From Nocardia flavorosea NBRC 108225 (GTDB lineage: Bacteria > Actinomycetota > Actinomycetes > Mycobacteriales > Mycobacteriaceae): a stretch of DNA of 64,000 bases. The DNA lies in the NCBI RefSeq assembly GCF_001613385.1, contig NZ_BDCG01000005.1, positions 1 to 64,000 of the forward strand, in the 5' to 3' direction. The position numbers were made by a program, and so were the translations under genes. The number at the start of each line of letters is the position of its first letter. The first letter of the stretch is position 1. This document shows, one piece after another, positions 18,300-26,556 of the stretch. The notes under the pieces were generated by a model. The model searched no databases, was not told where the DNA came from, and worked only from the letters and a program-made list of their open reading frames with translations.

Positions 18300-19895
18300 G
18301 TGACCCTCGCCGATCGATCGGCCCTCAGCAACCCCACCGCAACCGACGAGACGGAGAACCCGCCTCGTGAGGAATGCGGAGTCTTCGGAGTCTGGGCTCC
18401 GGGGGAGGACGTGGCCAAACTCACCTACTACGGCCTGTACGCGTTGCAACACCGCGGTCAGGAGGCGGCGGGTATCGCGGTCTCCGACGGTTCGCAGGTT
18501 CTGGTTTTCAAGGATCTCGGGCTGGTGAGCCAGGTCTTCGACGAGCAAACCCTCGCCGCCATGCCCGGACATGTGGCCATCGGCCACTGCCGGTACTCGA
18601 CCACCGGTGCCACCACCTGGGAGAACGCGCAACCGATCTTCCGGACCACCGCCGTCGGTTCCGGGCTCGCGCTCGGCCACAACGGCAATCTCGTCAACAC
18701 CGCCGAATTGGCCGAGCGAGCCCGTGAACTCGGCCTGGTCGGCGGCCCCGGCCGCCCCGGTGCGGTCTCGGCCACCTCCGATTCCGATGTGATGACCGCC
18801 CTGCTGGCCCATGCCGCCGCCGATTCGAGTATCGAACAGGCCGCCATGGAGTTGCTGCCCACCGTGCGCGGCGCGTTCTGCCTGACCTTCATGGACGAGC
18901 ACACCCTCTATGCCGCCCGCGACCCGCACGGAGTGCGCCCGCTGGTGCTCGGCCGGCTCGACCGCGGCTGGGTGGTCGCCAGCGAAACCGCCGCCCTCGA
19001 TATCGTCGGAGCCTCCTTCGTCCGCGAGATCGAGCCCGGGGAACTGCTGGCCATCGACGCCGATGGCGTGCGGTCGCTGCGTTTCGCCAACCCCGAACCC
19101 AAGGGGTGCGTATTCGAATACGTTTATCTGGCCCGCCCGGACAGCGCTATCGCCGGCCGTTCCGTCCACGCGACGCGGGTCGAGATCGGTCGCCGCCTCG
19201 CTGGTGAGCATCCCGTCGATGCCGACCTGGTGATACCCGTCCCCGAGTCCGGTACACCGGCCGCGGTGGGCTACGCCCAGGGCTCCGGTGTGCCCTACGG
19301 GCAGGGCCTGATGAAGAACGCCTATGTCGGCCGCACCTTCATCCAGCCCAGCCAGACCATCCGGCAGCTCGGAATCCGGCTGAAACTCAACCCCTTGCGT
19401 GAGGTGATCCGGGGTAAGCGGCTGATCGTGGTCGACGATTCCATCGTCCGCGGCAATACCCAGCGCGCGCTGATCCGGATGCTGCGCGAAGCGGGCGCGC
19501 TCGAAATCCATGTCCGGATCGCTTCGCCGCCGGTGAAGTGGCCGTGCTTCTACGGAATCGACTTCGCTTCCCGTGCGGAACTCGTCGCCAACAACGCCGG
19601 TACCGACCCGGACGGCCCCACCGGTACGGCCGCCGACCCGGCGGCACTGCACGAGATGGTCGAGGGCGTACGCCGGTCCATCGGCGCCGACACCCTGGGT
19701 TACATCTCGCTCGACGGTATGATCGCCGCCACCGAACAGCCCAGCTCCCGGCTGTGTGCCGCATGTTTCGACGGCCACTACCCGATCCCGTTGCCCACCG
19801 AAGCCTCCATCGGCAAGAACCTCCTGGAATTCGGCGGCCGCTCGCCGAGCCTGCTCACCGAAAACGCCAACGCCAGCGCCCTCAGCCGGCCGTGA
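18300..19895 (+). CDS. purF: Amidophosphoribosyltransferase
   Basis: First enzyme of purine synthesis, making phosphoribosylamine from PRPP and glutamine. The 531-residue protein has a propeptide ending before Cys26 (EECGVFGVWAP), the N-terminal nucleophile after cleavage. PRPP-binding motif LIVVDDSIVRGNTQRALIRML is near residue 380. Cysteines in GCVFEYVYLARP, WPCFYGIDF and SSRLCAACFDGHYP match the 4Fe-4S ligands of the B. subtilis-type enzyme. It is the gene before purM, as in mycobacteria. Confidence 0.97.
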   Translation: MTLADRSALSNPTATDETENPPREECGVFGVWAPGEDVAKLTYYGLYALQHRGQEAAGIAVSDGSQVLVFKDLGLVSQVFDEQTLAAMPGHVAIGHCRYSTTGATTWENAQPIFRTTAVGSGLALGHNGNLVNTAELAERARELGLVGGPGRPGAVSATSDSDVMTALLAHAAADSSIEQAAMELLPTVRGAFCLTFMDEHTLYAARDPHGVRPLVLGRLDRGWVVASETAALDIVGASFVREIEPGELLAIDADGVRSLRFANPEPKGCVFEYVYLARPDSAIAGRSVHATRVEIGRRLAGEHPVDADLVIPVPESGTPAAVGYAQGSGVPYGQGLMKNAYVGRTFIQPSQTIRQLGIRLKLNPLREVIRGKRLIVVDDSIVRGNTQRALIRMLREAGALEIHVRIASPPVKWPCFYGIDFASRAELVANNAGTDPDGPTGTAADPAALHEMVEGVRRSIGADTLGYISLDGMIAATEQPSSRLCAACFDGHYPIPLPTEASIGKNLLEFGGRSPSLLTENANASALSRP

Positions 19896-20030
19896 CACGG
19901 GTGCCGCCGCGGGCGGCGCGGAGTTCGGCCCGAAAGCAAACATAGGGGTAGCACCCCGCGCGCCGGAGCCGCGCCATAGACTCAGACCAGGCAAATTATC
20001 CGCGGATTCGGTTTGGAGCTTCCCCCGACA

Positions 20031-21110
20031 ATGACTGAGCAGAACGCTACCGGTGCCGGTGCCTCCTATGCCGAAGCAGGCGTGGACATCGAGGCCGGTG
20101 ACCGGGCCGTCGAGTTGTTCGCCCCGCTGGCGCGTAAGGCCACCCGCCCCGAGGTGCAGGGCGGACTGGGTGGTTTCGCCGGGCTGTTCGCGCTGAAGAA
20201 GAATTATCGGGAGCCCCTTCTCGCGTCGTCCACCGACGGTGTCGGCACCAAGATCGCGGTCGCGCAGGCCATGGACAAACACGACACCGTGGGCCTGGAC
20301 CTGGTGGCGATGGTCGTCGACGACCTGGTGGTATGCGGCGCCGAGCCGCTGTTCCTGCAGGATTACATCGCCGTCGGCAAGGTGGTGCCGGAACGCGTCG
20401 CCGAACTGGTCTCCGGTATCGCCGAGGGGTGTGTGCGCGCCGGATGCGCATTGCTGGGCGGGGAAACCGCCGAACACCCCGGGATGATGGGTGCTCAGGA
20501 TTACGATCTGTCGGCCACCGGCGTCGGTGTGGTGGAAGCCGATGAGCTACTCGGCCCGGACCGGGTACGCCCCGGTGATGTGGTGATCGCCATGGGATCG
20601 TCCGGTCTGCATTCCAACGGCTACAGCCTGGCCCGCAAGGTGATGCTGGAGATCGACCGGATGGCGTTGAGCGGGCATGTGGAGGAGTTCGGCCGCACCC
20701 TCGGTGAAGAACTGCTGGAACCGACCCGGATCTATGCCAAGGACTGCCTGGCGCTGATCGCCGAGACCGATGTCCGCACCTTCGCACATATCACCGGCGG
20801 TGGTCTGGCGGCCAACTTGGCGCGGGTGCTACCGGCCGGGCTGGTGGCCGAACTGGATCGTGGGTCGTGGAGCCCGGCACCGGTGTTCAAGATGATCGCG
20901 CAACGGGGCCGGGTGGATCGCGCCGAGATGGAGAAGACGTTCAATATGGGCGTCGGAATGGTGGCCGTGGTGGCTCCCGAGGATGTCGATCGGGCGCTGG
21001 CCGTACTCACCGCCCGCCATATCGAATGCTGGACACTGGGCACGGTGAAGAAGGCCAAGGACGCCGATGCACCGCGTACGGTTCTCGTGGGCGACCATCC
21101 CCGTTTCTGA
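20031..21110 (+). CDS. purM: Phosphoribosylformylglycinamidine cyclo-ligase
   Basis: AIR synthase, 359 residues, which closes the imidazole ring from FGAM. Family signatures: SSTDGVGTKIAVAQAMDKHDTVGLDLVAMVVDDLVV, LLGGETAEHPGMM, GLHSNGYSLARKV and FAHITGGGLAANLARVLP. The ATG at MTEQNATGAGASYAEAGVDI is preferred to a TTG six codons upstream. It lies 135 bases after purF and is probably in the same transcript. Confidence 0.97.
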   Translation: MTEQNATGAGASYAEAGVDIEAGDRAVELFAPLARKATRPEVQGGLGGFAGLFALKKNYREPLLASSTDGVGTKIAVAQAMDKHDTVGLDLVAMVVDDLVVCGAEPLFLQDYIAVGKVVPERVAELVSGIAEGCVRAGCALLGGETAEHPGMMGAQDYDLSATGVGVVEADELLGPDRVRPGDVVIAMGSSGLHSNGYSLARKVMLEIDRMALSGHVEEFGRTLGEELLEPTRIYAKDCLALIAETDVRTFAHITGGGLAANLARVLPAGLVAELDRGSWSPAPVFKMIAQRGRVDRAEMEKTFNMGVGMVAVVAPEDVDRALAVLTARHIECWTLGTVKKAKDADAPRTVLVGDHPRF

Positions 21111-21740
21111 ACCGGGCCTGTAGCCGGGGGCGAGCAAGCGAGCCCGCTTGCACCCGCTCCTGCGGTCGGCCGCGGTTGGTGGGGCCGATCGGCCGGCCTC
21201 GGGAGTAGCGCGCGGTCGGCTCCGGGCTCGGCGACTGGTGGTCCGGCCCGCGGTGATCGAGACCGGCACCGGTACGCGGCCGGCCGCGGCGGGTGTGATT
21301 GCCCGGCCGAACGAGCGTGCGGCCGGGCGCAGCCCGGTCTACTCCGAATCAGTGGCGGATTCTTGATGATCCGAGATCGCCGCTTCGGAGTCCGGCAGGA
21401 TCAGGGTCGAGCAGGGCGCTCGATGGACCGGATTGCCCAGGGACCGCCGGACACGAAGCCGAATCAGCAGCGCCGCTCGGCCGAAACCTGAACCCTACGG
21501 GGCGCTGCAATCGGACAGTGCGCCCATCGGTTTGCGGGACTAAGCGACCCTTCGCGGGACAGCGGTCGCTCCCACTATGGAGAGAATGAACTGGCGGCCC
21601 GTCGGCGCGGCCCACCTGCTCACACATTGTTCCGATTCGGCGCTGCCGATAGGTACCGTTCGGACCGACTCGCCGGTTCACGTCATCCACCGCCCGGAAA
21701 ACCCGGCGGGGAACGGCGCGAACCGGCGTCAACGGCCAAA
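21111..21740 (+). other. Intergenic, no gene seen
   Basis: About 630 bases between purM and the DUF3073 terminator. Both strands have open frames, but their translations are Arg/Pro/Ser mixtures without family features. GC-rich inverted runs occur, but no convincing promoter, RNA or repeat is identified. Confidence 0.5.
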
Positions 21741-21762
21741 GGGGAGGCCTATCGGCCTCCCC
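21741..21762 (-). terminator. Terminator of the DUF3073 gene
   Basis: A perfect 9-bp stem (GGGGAGGCC / GGCCTCCCC) with a 4-base loop lies 18 bases after the DUF3073 stop, followed on the minus strand by TTT. It may also stop plus-strand transcripts (CGTTTTACC follows). Confidence 0.75.
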
Positions 21763-21779
21763 CCGAACGTTTTACCTGA

Positions 21780-21989
21780 TCAGCGGCGCCAGTCGTCGTA
21801 GTTGTCGTCCTCGTCCCATTTGGACAAGGAGTCGTCCGCGTCGTGCTCATCCGACAGGACTCCGCCACGGCGGGCGTTGTCACTACCGGAAAGCTCGCGC
21901 TGAAGGCTCGCCAAATCAGTCGTCGGCGAGCTGTACTTCAGCTCGCGAGCGACCTTGGTCTGCTTTGCCTTAGCCCGGCCACGGCCCAT
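21780..21989 (-). CDS. DUF3073 small conserved protein
   Basis: A 69-residue protein equivalent to M. tuberculosis Rv0810c. It has the highly conserved basic start MGRGRAKAKQTKVARELKYSS, then a middle DLASLQREL helix and an acidic Asp/Trp-rich end (SKWDEDDNYDDW). The frame extends 45 codons upstream, but the MGRGRAKAKQ start is fixed by the family. Its function is unknown; the basic and acidic halves suggest a nucleic-acid or protein binder. Confidence 0.93.
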   Translation of the reverse strand: MGRGRAKAKQTKVARELKYSSPTTDLASLQRELSGSDNARRGGVLSDEHDADDSLSKWDEDDNYDDWRR

Positions 21990-22151
21990 GGCTGACCCCC
22001 TCGCGTCACAGCGGGGCGGCCTGGGGATTGGTGGCGGCCCCGTTCGAATTAATATCTTCCTGACAGACACTTTAGCGCGTGTCCGGCGGTTGCGCCTCCA
22101 TGAGTCCGCTATCGGGTGTATCAACCGACCGGTTTGCCGATGTTTCGCTGC

Positions 22152-23117
22152 TCAGTCGCTAGTCGGAATCACCTCGGGTATGGCGCGTATCACACCCACG
22201 CGGCTGCCTCCCCCGAATACCGGGGGCGCGGCGAGCTCGGCCAATTCCGCCGACCACGCGACCCCCATGCGCTGCAGAATTGCCATGGTCAGCGGGATTC
22301 TTGCCCGGTCGGCGCCGTCGTCGATCTTGTACGCGAAGGCGCTGCCATCCGGTAACGCACCCGCGTGCACACCGTCGGCACCGATCTTGCAGAGCAGTCC
22401 GGGCACCGCGCGCATGGCCAGCAGATCGGGTCCGTTGGTGCCCGAGATCACCCATGGCCGGTCGCGTAGGACCTCGGCGATCCGGCGTTCCGGGGTACCC
22501 GGAGCCGAGGTGGCCAGCGTCGTGAACGCGCGTGCGAGGTTGACCAGCGCGACCGGGACGATGGGCAGGCCGCACCCGTCGATCCCGAGATCCGTTTCCG
22601 GTTCGCCGGTCATCGCGATCACCTCGGCCACGACCGCCTGTTGCAGCGGATGGCCGGGTTCGGTGTAGCCGGCGGTCGGCCACCCGTTCAGGACACAGGT
22701 CGCCAGCATGGCGGCATGTTTTCCGGAGCAGTTCATAAAACGTTTCGCGGGGCCGTCACCACGGTGGATCATCCCGGCGCGGGCCTTCTCGTCCATCGGC
22801 AGGTCGGGCGGGCAGGCCAGGTCGTCCTCGGCGAAACCGTAGCGCTCCAGGAGACGTTCGACCAGCCGGATATGTTCCGGCTCGCCGGTATGCGAGGCGC
22901 CGGCGATGGCGAGCTCGTCCTCGTCGATCGGGTCGAAGCCGAGTTTCAGCAGGGTGAGCGCCTGCAACGGTTTGTTGGTGGAACGCGGGTAGATCGGCAC
23001 GTGTACGGAACCGGCTTCGAACGTCGGTTCACCGTCCGGGCCGATGATCACCACCGAACCGCGGTGCACGCATTCGCGAAAACCGGAGCGCACTACCTCC
23101 ACCAGATCGACGCTCAT
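22152..23117 (-). CDS. L-asparaginase (asparaginase II family)
   Basis: A 321-residue protein of the PF06089-type asparaginase family. Conserved blocks: VRSGFRECVHRGSVVIIGPDG, YPRSTNKPLQAL (active-site Ser-Thr-Asn-Lys), FMNCSGKHAAMLATC, GIDGCGLPIVPVAL and ISGTNGPDLLAM. Hydrolysis of asparagine to aspartate is expected from the family. Start at MSVDLVEVV is supported by the ribosome site CGGAGG. The ATG overlaps the stop of the MOSC gene (ATGA), so the two are translated together. Confidence 0.88.
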   Translation of the reverse strand: MSVDLVEVVRSGFRECVHRGSVVIIGPDGEPTFEAGSVHVPIYPRSTNKPLQALTLLKLGFDPIDEDELAIAGASHTGEPEHIRLVERLLERYGFAEDDLACPPDLPMDEKARAGMIHRGDGPAKRFMNCSGKHAAMLATCVLNGWPTAGYTEPGHPLQQAVVAEVIAMTGEPETDLGIDGCGLPIVPVALVNLARAFTTLATSAPGTPERRIAEVLRDRPWVISGTNGPDLLAMRAVPGLLCKIGADGVHAGALPDGSAFAYKIDDGADRARIPLTMAILQRMGVAWSAELAELAAPPVFGGGSRVGVIRAIPEVIPTSD

Positions 23118-23725
23118 GCGTTGTCCTCCGAAAGTGAGTGGCCACCGCGTTCCGGGGACACCCGCACTGCCGTCGACAGGCCCCGTCCGTTCATACGGTT
23201 GCCTCGGTTTCTCCGGCCGGAAGACGGAGTGCGGCCAAAGCTTTTTCCGGGGCGGCCGTCGCGAGCGCGACGGGACTGCCCGGGACCGGGTCCGGCGGCG
23301 CGGCGGCGCCTCGCGTGGCGGGCGATCTGGGCGCGGCAATGGCCGAAGGTGGCGCAGGGGACGCGCGGTCCGCTGACCTCGAGCACCGCCTCGCCGACGG
23401 TGCAGCGCGCGCCGATGACGGCATCGCTGAGCGGGAGTCCGGCGATCCGCAGGTTCTCCCCGAACCAGCCGACGGGTAGTTCCCGGCCGAGTTCGGCGGA
23501 CCAGTTGGCCGCGTCTTCGTCGGCGTACCCGTAGACGGCCTGGTGTACGCCGTCGTGGTCTCTCGTATTGCAGACGTGGTCGCCGGCGAGGCCGAGGCGC
23601 TGCGCCCGGACCCGCCCGGTGACGGGGCGTTTATCGATTGCGCTGCGCCCGACTCGGCCCGGCACCGTCAGCTCGGCGTGGACGACGCAGACGGCCAGTA
23701 CCCGGCCGGTGTGCCCAACCCGCAT
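23114..23725 (-). CDS. MOSC-domain protein with abnormal C-terminus
   Basis: The first 130 residues are a clear MOSC domain (YiiM-like), a fold that carries or transfers sulfur: GDHVCNTRDHDGVHQAVYGY, GWFGENLRIAGL, ALLEVSGP-like region and the key Cys124 in RVPCATF. After that, where MOSC proteins have a conserved helix and a PGAYLRV-like strand, this frame becomes Arg/Gly-rich. Another minus frame ending at 23191 gives a more protein-like tail (ATAAPEKALAALRLPAGETE). A small deletion plus frameshift is suspected. However, this frame's stop overlaps the asparaginase ATG. Start set by GAGAGGAG. Confidence 0.65.
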   Translation of the reverse strand: MRVGHTGRVLAVCVVHAELTVPGRVGRSAIDKRPVTGRVRAQRLGLAGDHVCNTRDHDGVHQAVYGYADEDAANWSAELGRELPVGWFGENLRIAGLPLSDAVIGARCTVGEAVLEVSGPRVPCATFGHCRAQIARHARRRRAAGPGPGQSRRARDGRPGKSFGRTPSSGRRNRGNRMNGRGLSTAVRVSPERGGHSLSEDNA

Positions 23726-23765
23726 CCGCGCTCCTCTCGGATCGTCGTGCTCGATATGCGGCGGG

Positions 23766-24881
23766 TCAGCGCCCACGGAGCCGTTCGATGGCCTGGCGGC
23801 CGGGCTGAGGGCTGTCGTCGGCGACCACCGAATCGGGGTCGACGGCCGCGGCGGTATCGCCCACGGTGAGCTGGGTATCGACCGGGATGTTCCGTTTGAT
23901 CAGTGCGAGCGCGACGGGGCCCAGTTCGTAGTGGTCGATCACGGTGCCGAGCACACCGACCGTCCGGCCGCCCGCGGTGATCGGGTCGCCGGGGGCGGGG
24001 CGTTCGACGGCGGAGCCGTCGAGATGCAGCAGGACCAGCCGCCGCGGTGGTTTACCGAGATTGTGGACGCGGGCCACGGTCTCCTGGCCGCGGTAGCAGC
24101 CTTTCTCGAGATGCACGGCGCCGTACTCGTCGGGCGCGCCGATCCAGTTCACCTCGTGCGGGATGGTGCGGTCGTCGGTGTCCACACCGATCCTGGGGCG
24201 CGCCGCGGCGACACGGAGGGCCTCGTAGGCCCAGGAACCGGCCGGTTGCGCACCGGCGGCGGTGAGTTCGGTCCAGTACGTCATCAGCTGGTCACGGGGG
24301 ACCACGAGATCGAAGGAATCCGCCGTGGGCCAGGGCATCCGGCGCAGGAAACCGCCCCCCGGCAGCGGTAGCGCCTCGTAGGTTTCGGGTAGCCGGTCCA
24401 CCCCCAGGGCGGCCGTCGCGGTGTGCGCAAGGGGGCCGAGCAGGCTCAGAACCGCGTAGTCCGGCTCCGCCTGCGGTTTGGCATCGGCCCAGAAGACCAT
24501 TTTGGTGAGGAAGTCCAGCAGGGCCGGGCCGCGGTCGGCCTCGGTATCGATCCACACCGTGCCGGCGAGCTCGGTGAGGACGAAATGATGCTGCACCCGG
24601 CCGTTGAGGTCGAGGTCGAGGTTCTCCGCGCTGCGTCCGTCGGCCAGTTCGGCGATGTGCTGGCTGGTGACGGTATGCAGCCAGGTCAGCCGCTCGGCGC
24701 CGGTGATGGAGAAGACGAAGCGGTGCGACCGGTCCACGAGCGCGAGCCGTTCGTTCGCGGCGCGCTGTTCGCCGAGTGGGTCGCCGTAATGCCAGGGGAC
24801 CGGGGCGTCCGGGGAACCGGGCACAGCGGCTACGGCTCCCGGTACAGCGAGGACAGGGCTGGGTGCGGCGACCACGGACAC
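23766..24881 (-). CDS. ygfZ: YgfZ/GcvT-like folate-binding protein
   Basis: A 371-residue protein (M. tuberculosis Rv0811c type). The YgfZ signature KGCYRGQETVARVHNLGKPPR is intact near residue 265, with its Cys. Aminomethyltransferase-like N-terminal domain: LVDRSHRFVFSITGAERLTWLHTVTSQ. Such proteins bind folate and help iron-sulfur cluster assembly or repair (IBA57 family). It precedes the MOSC and asparaginase genes on the same strand and may be co-transcribed with them. Confidence 0.92.
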   Translation of the reverse strand: MSVVAAPSPVLAVPGAVAAVPGSPDAPVPWHYGDPLGEQRAANERLALVDRSHRFVFSITGAERLTWLHTVTSQHIAELADGRSAENLDLDLNGRVQHHFVLTELAGTVWIDTEADRGPALLDFLTKMVFWADAKPQAEPDYAVLSLLGPLAHTATAALGVDRLPETYEALPLPGGGFLRRMPWPTADSFDLVVPRDQLMTYWTELTAAGAQPAGSWAYEALRVAAARPRIGVDTDDRTIPHEVNWIGAPDEYGAVHLEKGCYRGQETVARVHNLGKPPRRLVLLHLDGSAVERPAPGDPITAGGRTVGVLGTVIDHYELGPVALALIKRNIPVDTQLTVGDTAAAVDPDSVVADDSPQPGRQAIERLRGR

Positions 24882-24927
24882 GGCTCCACTCTAGGAGCAA
24901 AACCCGCCGGCGCGCACGGTCGGGGTG

Positions 24928-25347
24928 TCAACCAGGGGTTTCGGGCGGGTCCCGATCCGGGTGCACCGGTACCAGCGGCAGCCGGCGGGCGATTTCCGGG
25001 GCGCGGCTGCCGGAGGCGTCGACCCGGCCCGCGGCCACTGCGGCCGGGAAATCCAGGAGTCCGGTCGCCAGCAACAACCAGGTCCGCGGATCGGTCTCCA
25101 CGATATTGGGCGGGGTGCCGCGGGTATGCCGCGGACCTTCCACGCATTGGACCGCGACGAACGGCGGCACCCGGACCTCCACCGAATGCCCCGGTGCTGC
25201 GGCGGCCAGCGTGCGGGCGGTACCGCGGACCGCGGCGGCCAGTTCCGTGCGCGCCGGGGCCGGGGAGTTTTCGTCGAGCAGCCATGCGCGCACCGCGATC
25301 ACCGCCGAGCGCACCTCGGCCGGGTCGATCTCCGTCCGTCGAGCCAT
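24928..25347 (-). CDS. Sterol-carrier-family small protein
   Basis: A 139-residue protein like M. tuberculosis Rv0807: N-terminal MARRTEIDPAEVRSAVIAVRAWL, middle SVEVRVPPFVAVQCVEGPRHTRGTPPN and TDPRTWLLLATGLLDF, as in SCP2-like sterol carrier proteins of actinobacteria. The pattern VPP-F-A-Q is typical for this group. It lies 46 bases before the YgfZ-like gene on the same strand. A lipid-binding role is inferred from the family only. Confidence 0.75.
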   Translation of the reverse strand: MARRTEIDPAEVRSAVIAVRAWLLDENSPAPARTELAAAVRGTARTLAAAAPGHSVEVRVPPFVAVQCVEGPRHTRGTPPNIVETDPRTWLLLATGLLDFPAAVAAGRVDASGSRAPEIARRLPLVPVHPDRDPPETPG

Positions 25348-25499
25348 GATCAGACTTTAACGAGCGCCGAAATCCCGGCCGAAACGCCGGATCGCCATGC
25401 GCAGAAGTGGCGTGCTCGAGACATCGGACGGCCGGTATTGCCAGTACTGTCGATGTTTGCGACCCTCACGCGGCCCGGTGTTGGCCTACGCTCATGCGC

Positions 25500-26420
25500 A
25501 TGGTGGATCGAGTACTTGTAACACTCGACGGTGAAGTCCGCGACGCGGACCAGCCGTTGTTGTATGCCGATGATCTCGGCACGTTGCGCGGTGACGGAAT
25601 TTTCGAGACGGCGCTGGTCCGCGGTGGCACGGTTTGCGCGCTCGATTTCCATCTGGCCAGGTTGCGTCGTTCCGCGCAGGCACTCGATCTACCCGAGCCC
25701 GACCTCGCGCGCTGGCGGGAAGCGATGGAGACCGCGGCAAAGGAATGGGGAGCCGAGGCCGAGGGGGTTATGCGGCTGGTGCTGACCCGCGGCCGGGAAA
25801 GCGAATCGGGCGGCCCCAAATCGGCTGTGCGCTCGGGGGAACTGTCCGAGGCCGTTCCGGTCCCGACGACCTACGTCATGGTCACGGGGGTACCGGAACG
25901 GGTGGCGGCGGCCAGAAACGAGGGTGTCGCGGTGGTGACACTGACCCGCGGTATCTCGGTCGATCTCGCACAGGCCGCCCCCTGGCAGTTGCTCGGCGCG
26001 AAAACCCTTTCCTACGCGACCAATATGGCTGCGCTGCGGTTCGCCGCCCGGATGGGTGCCGACGATGTCATCTTCACGAGTACGGAGCACCGGGTGCTCG
26101 AAGGGCCGCGTTCGACCGTGATGATCGTGCGGGACAAGCAGCTCATCACTCCGCCGGCCAAGCACGGGGTGCTGCCGGGGATAACTCAGCGGGCGCTGTA
26201 CGCGGAAGCGGAACGCAACGGTTACGACTGCCGTTACGAGCCGCTGTTCAGTGCCGACCTGTTCGACTGCGACAGTATCTGGATGCTCAGCAGTGTGACG
26301 CTGGCGGCGCGGGTCAACTCGCTGGACGGGGTACGGCTGTCGGCGACGGATTCGGCGACCGAGATCGTCGAGATGGTGGACCGGGGGATCGAACGAGCCG
26401 GGACGATCGCGGACTGGTGA
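25500..26420 (+). CDS. pabC: Class IV aminotransferase / aminodeoxychorismate lyase-like
   Basis: A 306-residue PLP enzyme of fold type IV, equivalent to M. tuberculosis Rv0812. The PLP lysine is in WQLLGAKTLSYATNMAALR and the cofactor-phosphate region in VLEGPRSTVMIV; YADDLGTLRGDGIFETALVRGG is the family's N-terminal block. PabC-type enzymes release p-aminobenzoate for folate; branched-chain or D-amino-acid transaminase activity is possible. An ATG two codons upstream is an equal start candidate. It is divergent from the sterol-carrier gene. Confidence 0.85.
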   Translation: MVDRVLVTLDGEVRDADQPLLYADDLGTLRGDGIFETALVRGGTVCALDFHLARLRRSAQALDLPEPDLARWREAMETAAKEWGAEAEGVMRLVLTRGRESESGGPKSAVRSGELSEAVPVPTTYVMVTGVPERVAAARNEGVAVVTLTRGISVDLAQAAPWQLLGAKTLSYATNMAALRFAARMGADDVIFTSTEHRVLEGPRSTVMIVRDKQLITPPAKHGVLPGITQRALYAEAERNGYDCRYEPLFSADLFDCDSIWMLSSVTLAARVNSLDGVRLSATDSATEIVEMVDRGIERAGTIADW

Positions 26421-26493
26421 GTTGTGCGGCCCGGGTCACCGGGCTGTTATGAGTTGTGGCGGAATCGTCGGTTATTCGGTGTCGGCGGACACA

Positions 26494-26543
26494 TTGATCC
26501 GCCCGAAACGGCGCGTAATCTTGTACTACGACACGTCGTAGTA
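26494..26543 (+). promoter_or_regulatory. cydA promoter with overlapping palindromic operator
   Basis: A good promoter (TTGATC, 16-base spacer, TAATCT at 26516-26521) is followed by the palindrome TACTACGAC-AC-GTCGTAGTA at 26524-26543: 9-bp perfect arms around AC. The predicted start site falls inside the palindrome and the cydA ribosome site AGGAGG begins 3 bases after it, a classic repressor position. The TACTAC...GTAGTA ends recall BlaI/MecI-type operators; this regulator assignment is an inference. Confidence 0.75.
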
Positions 26544-26556
26544 ACAGGAGGCTCGT

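Noticed and set aside
21349..21732. 127-codon minus frame between purM and DUF3073
   Set aside because: Arg/Ser/Pro mixture without recognisable features or ribosome site.
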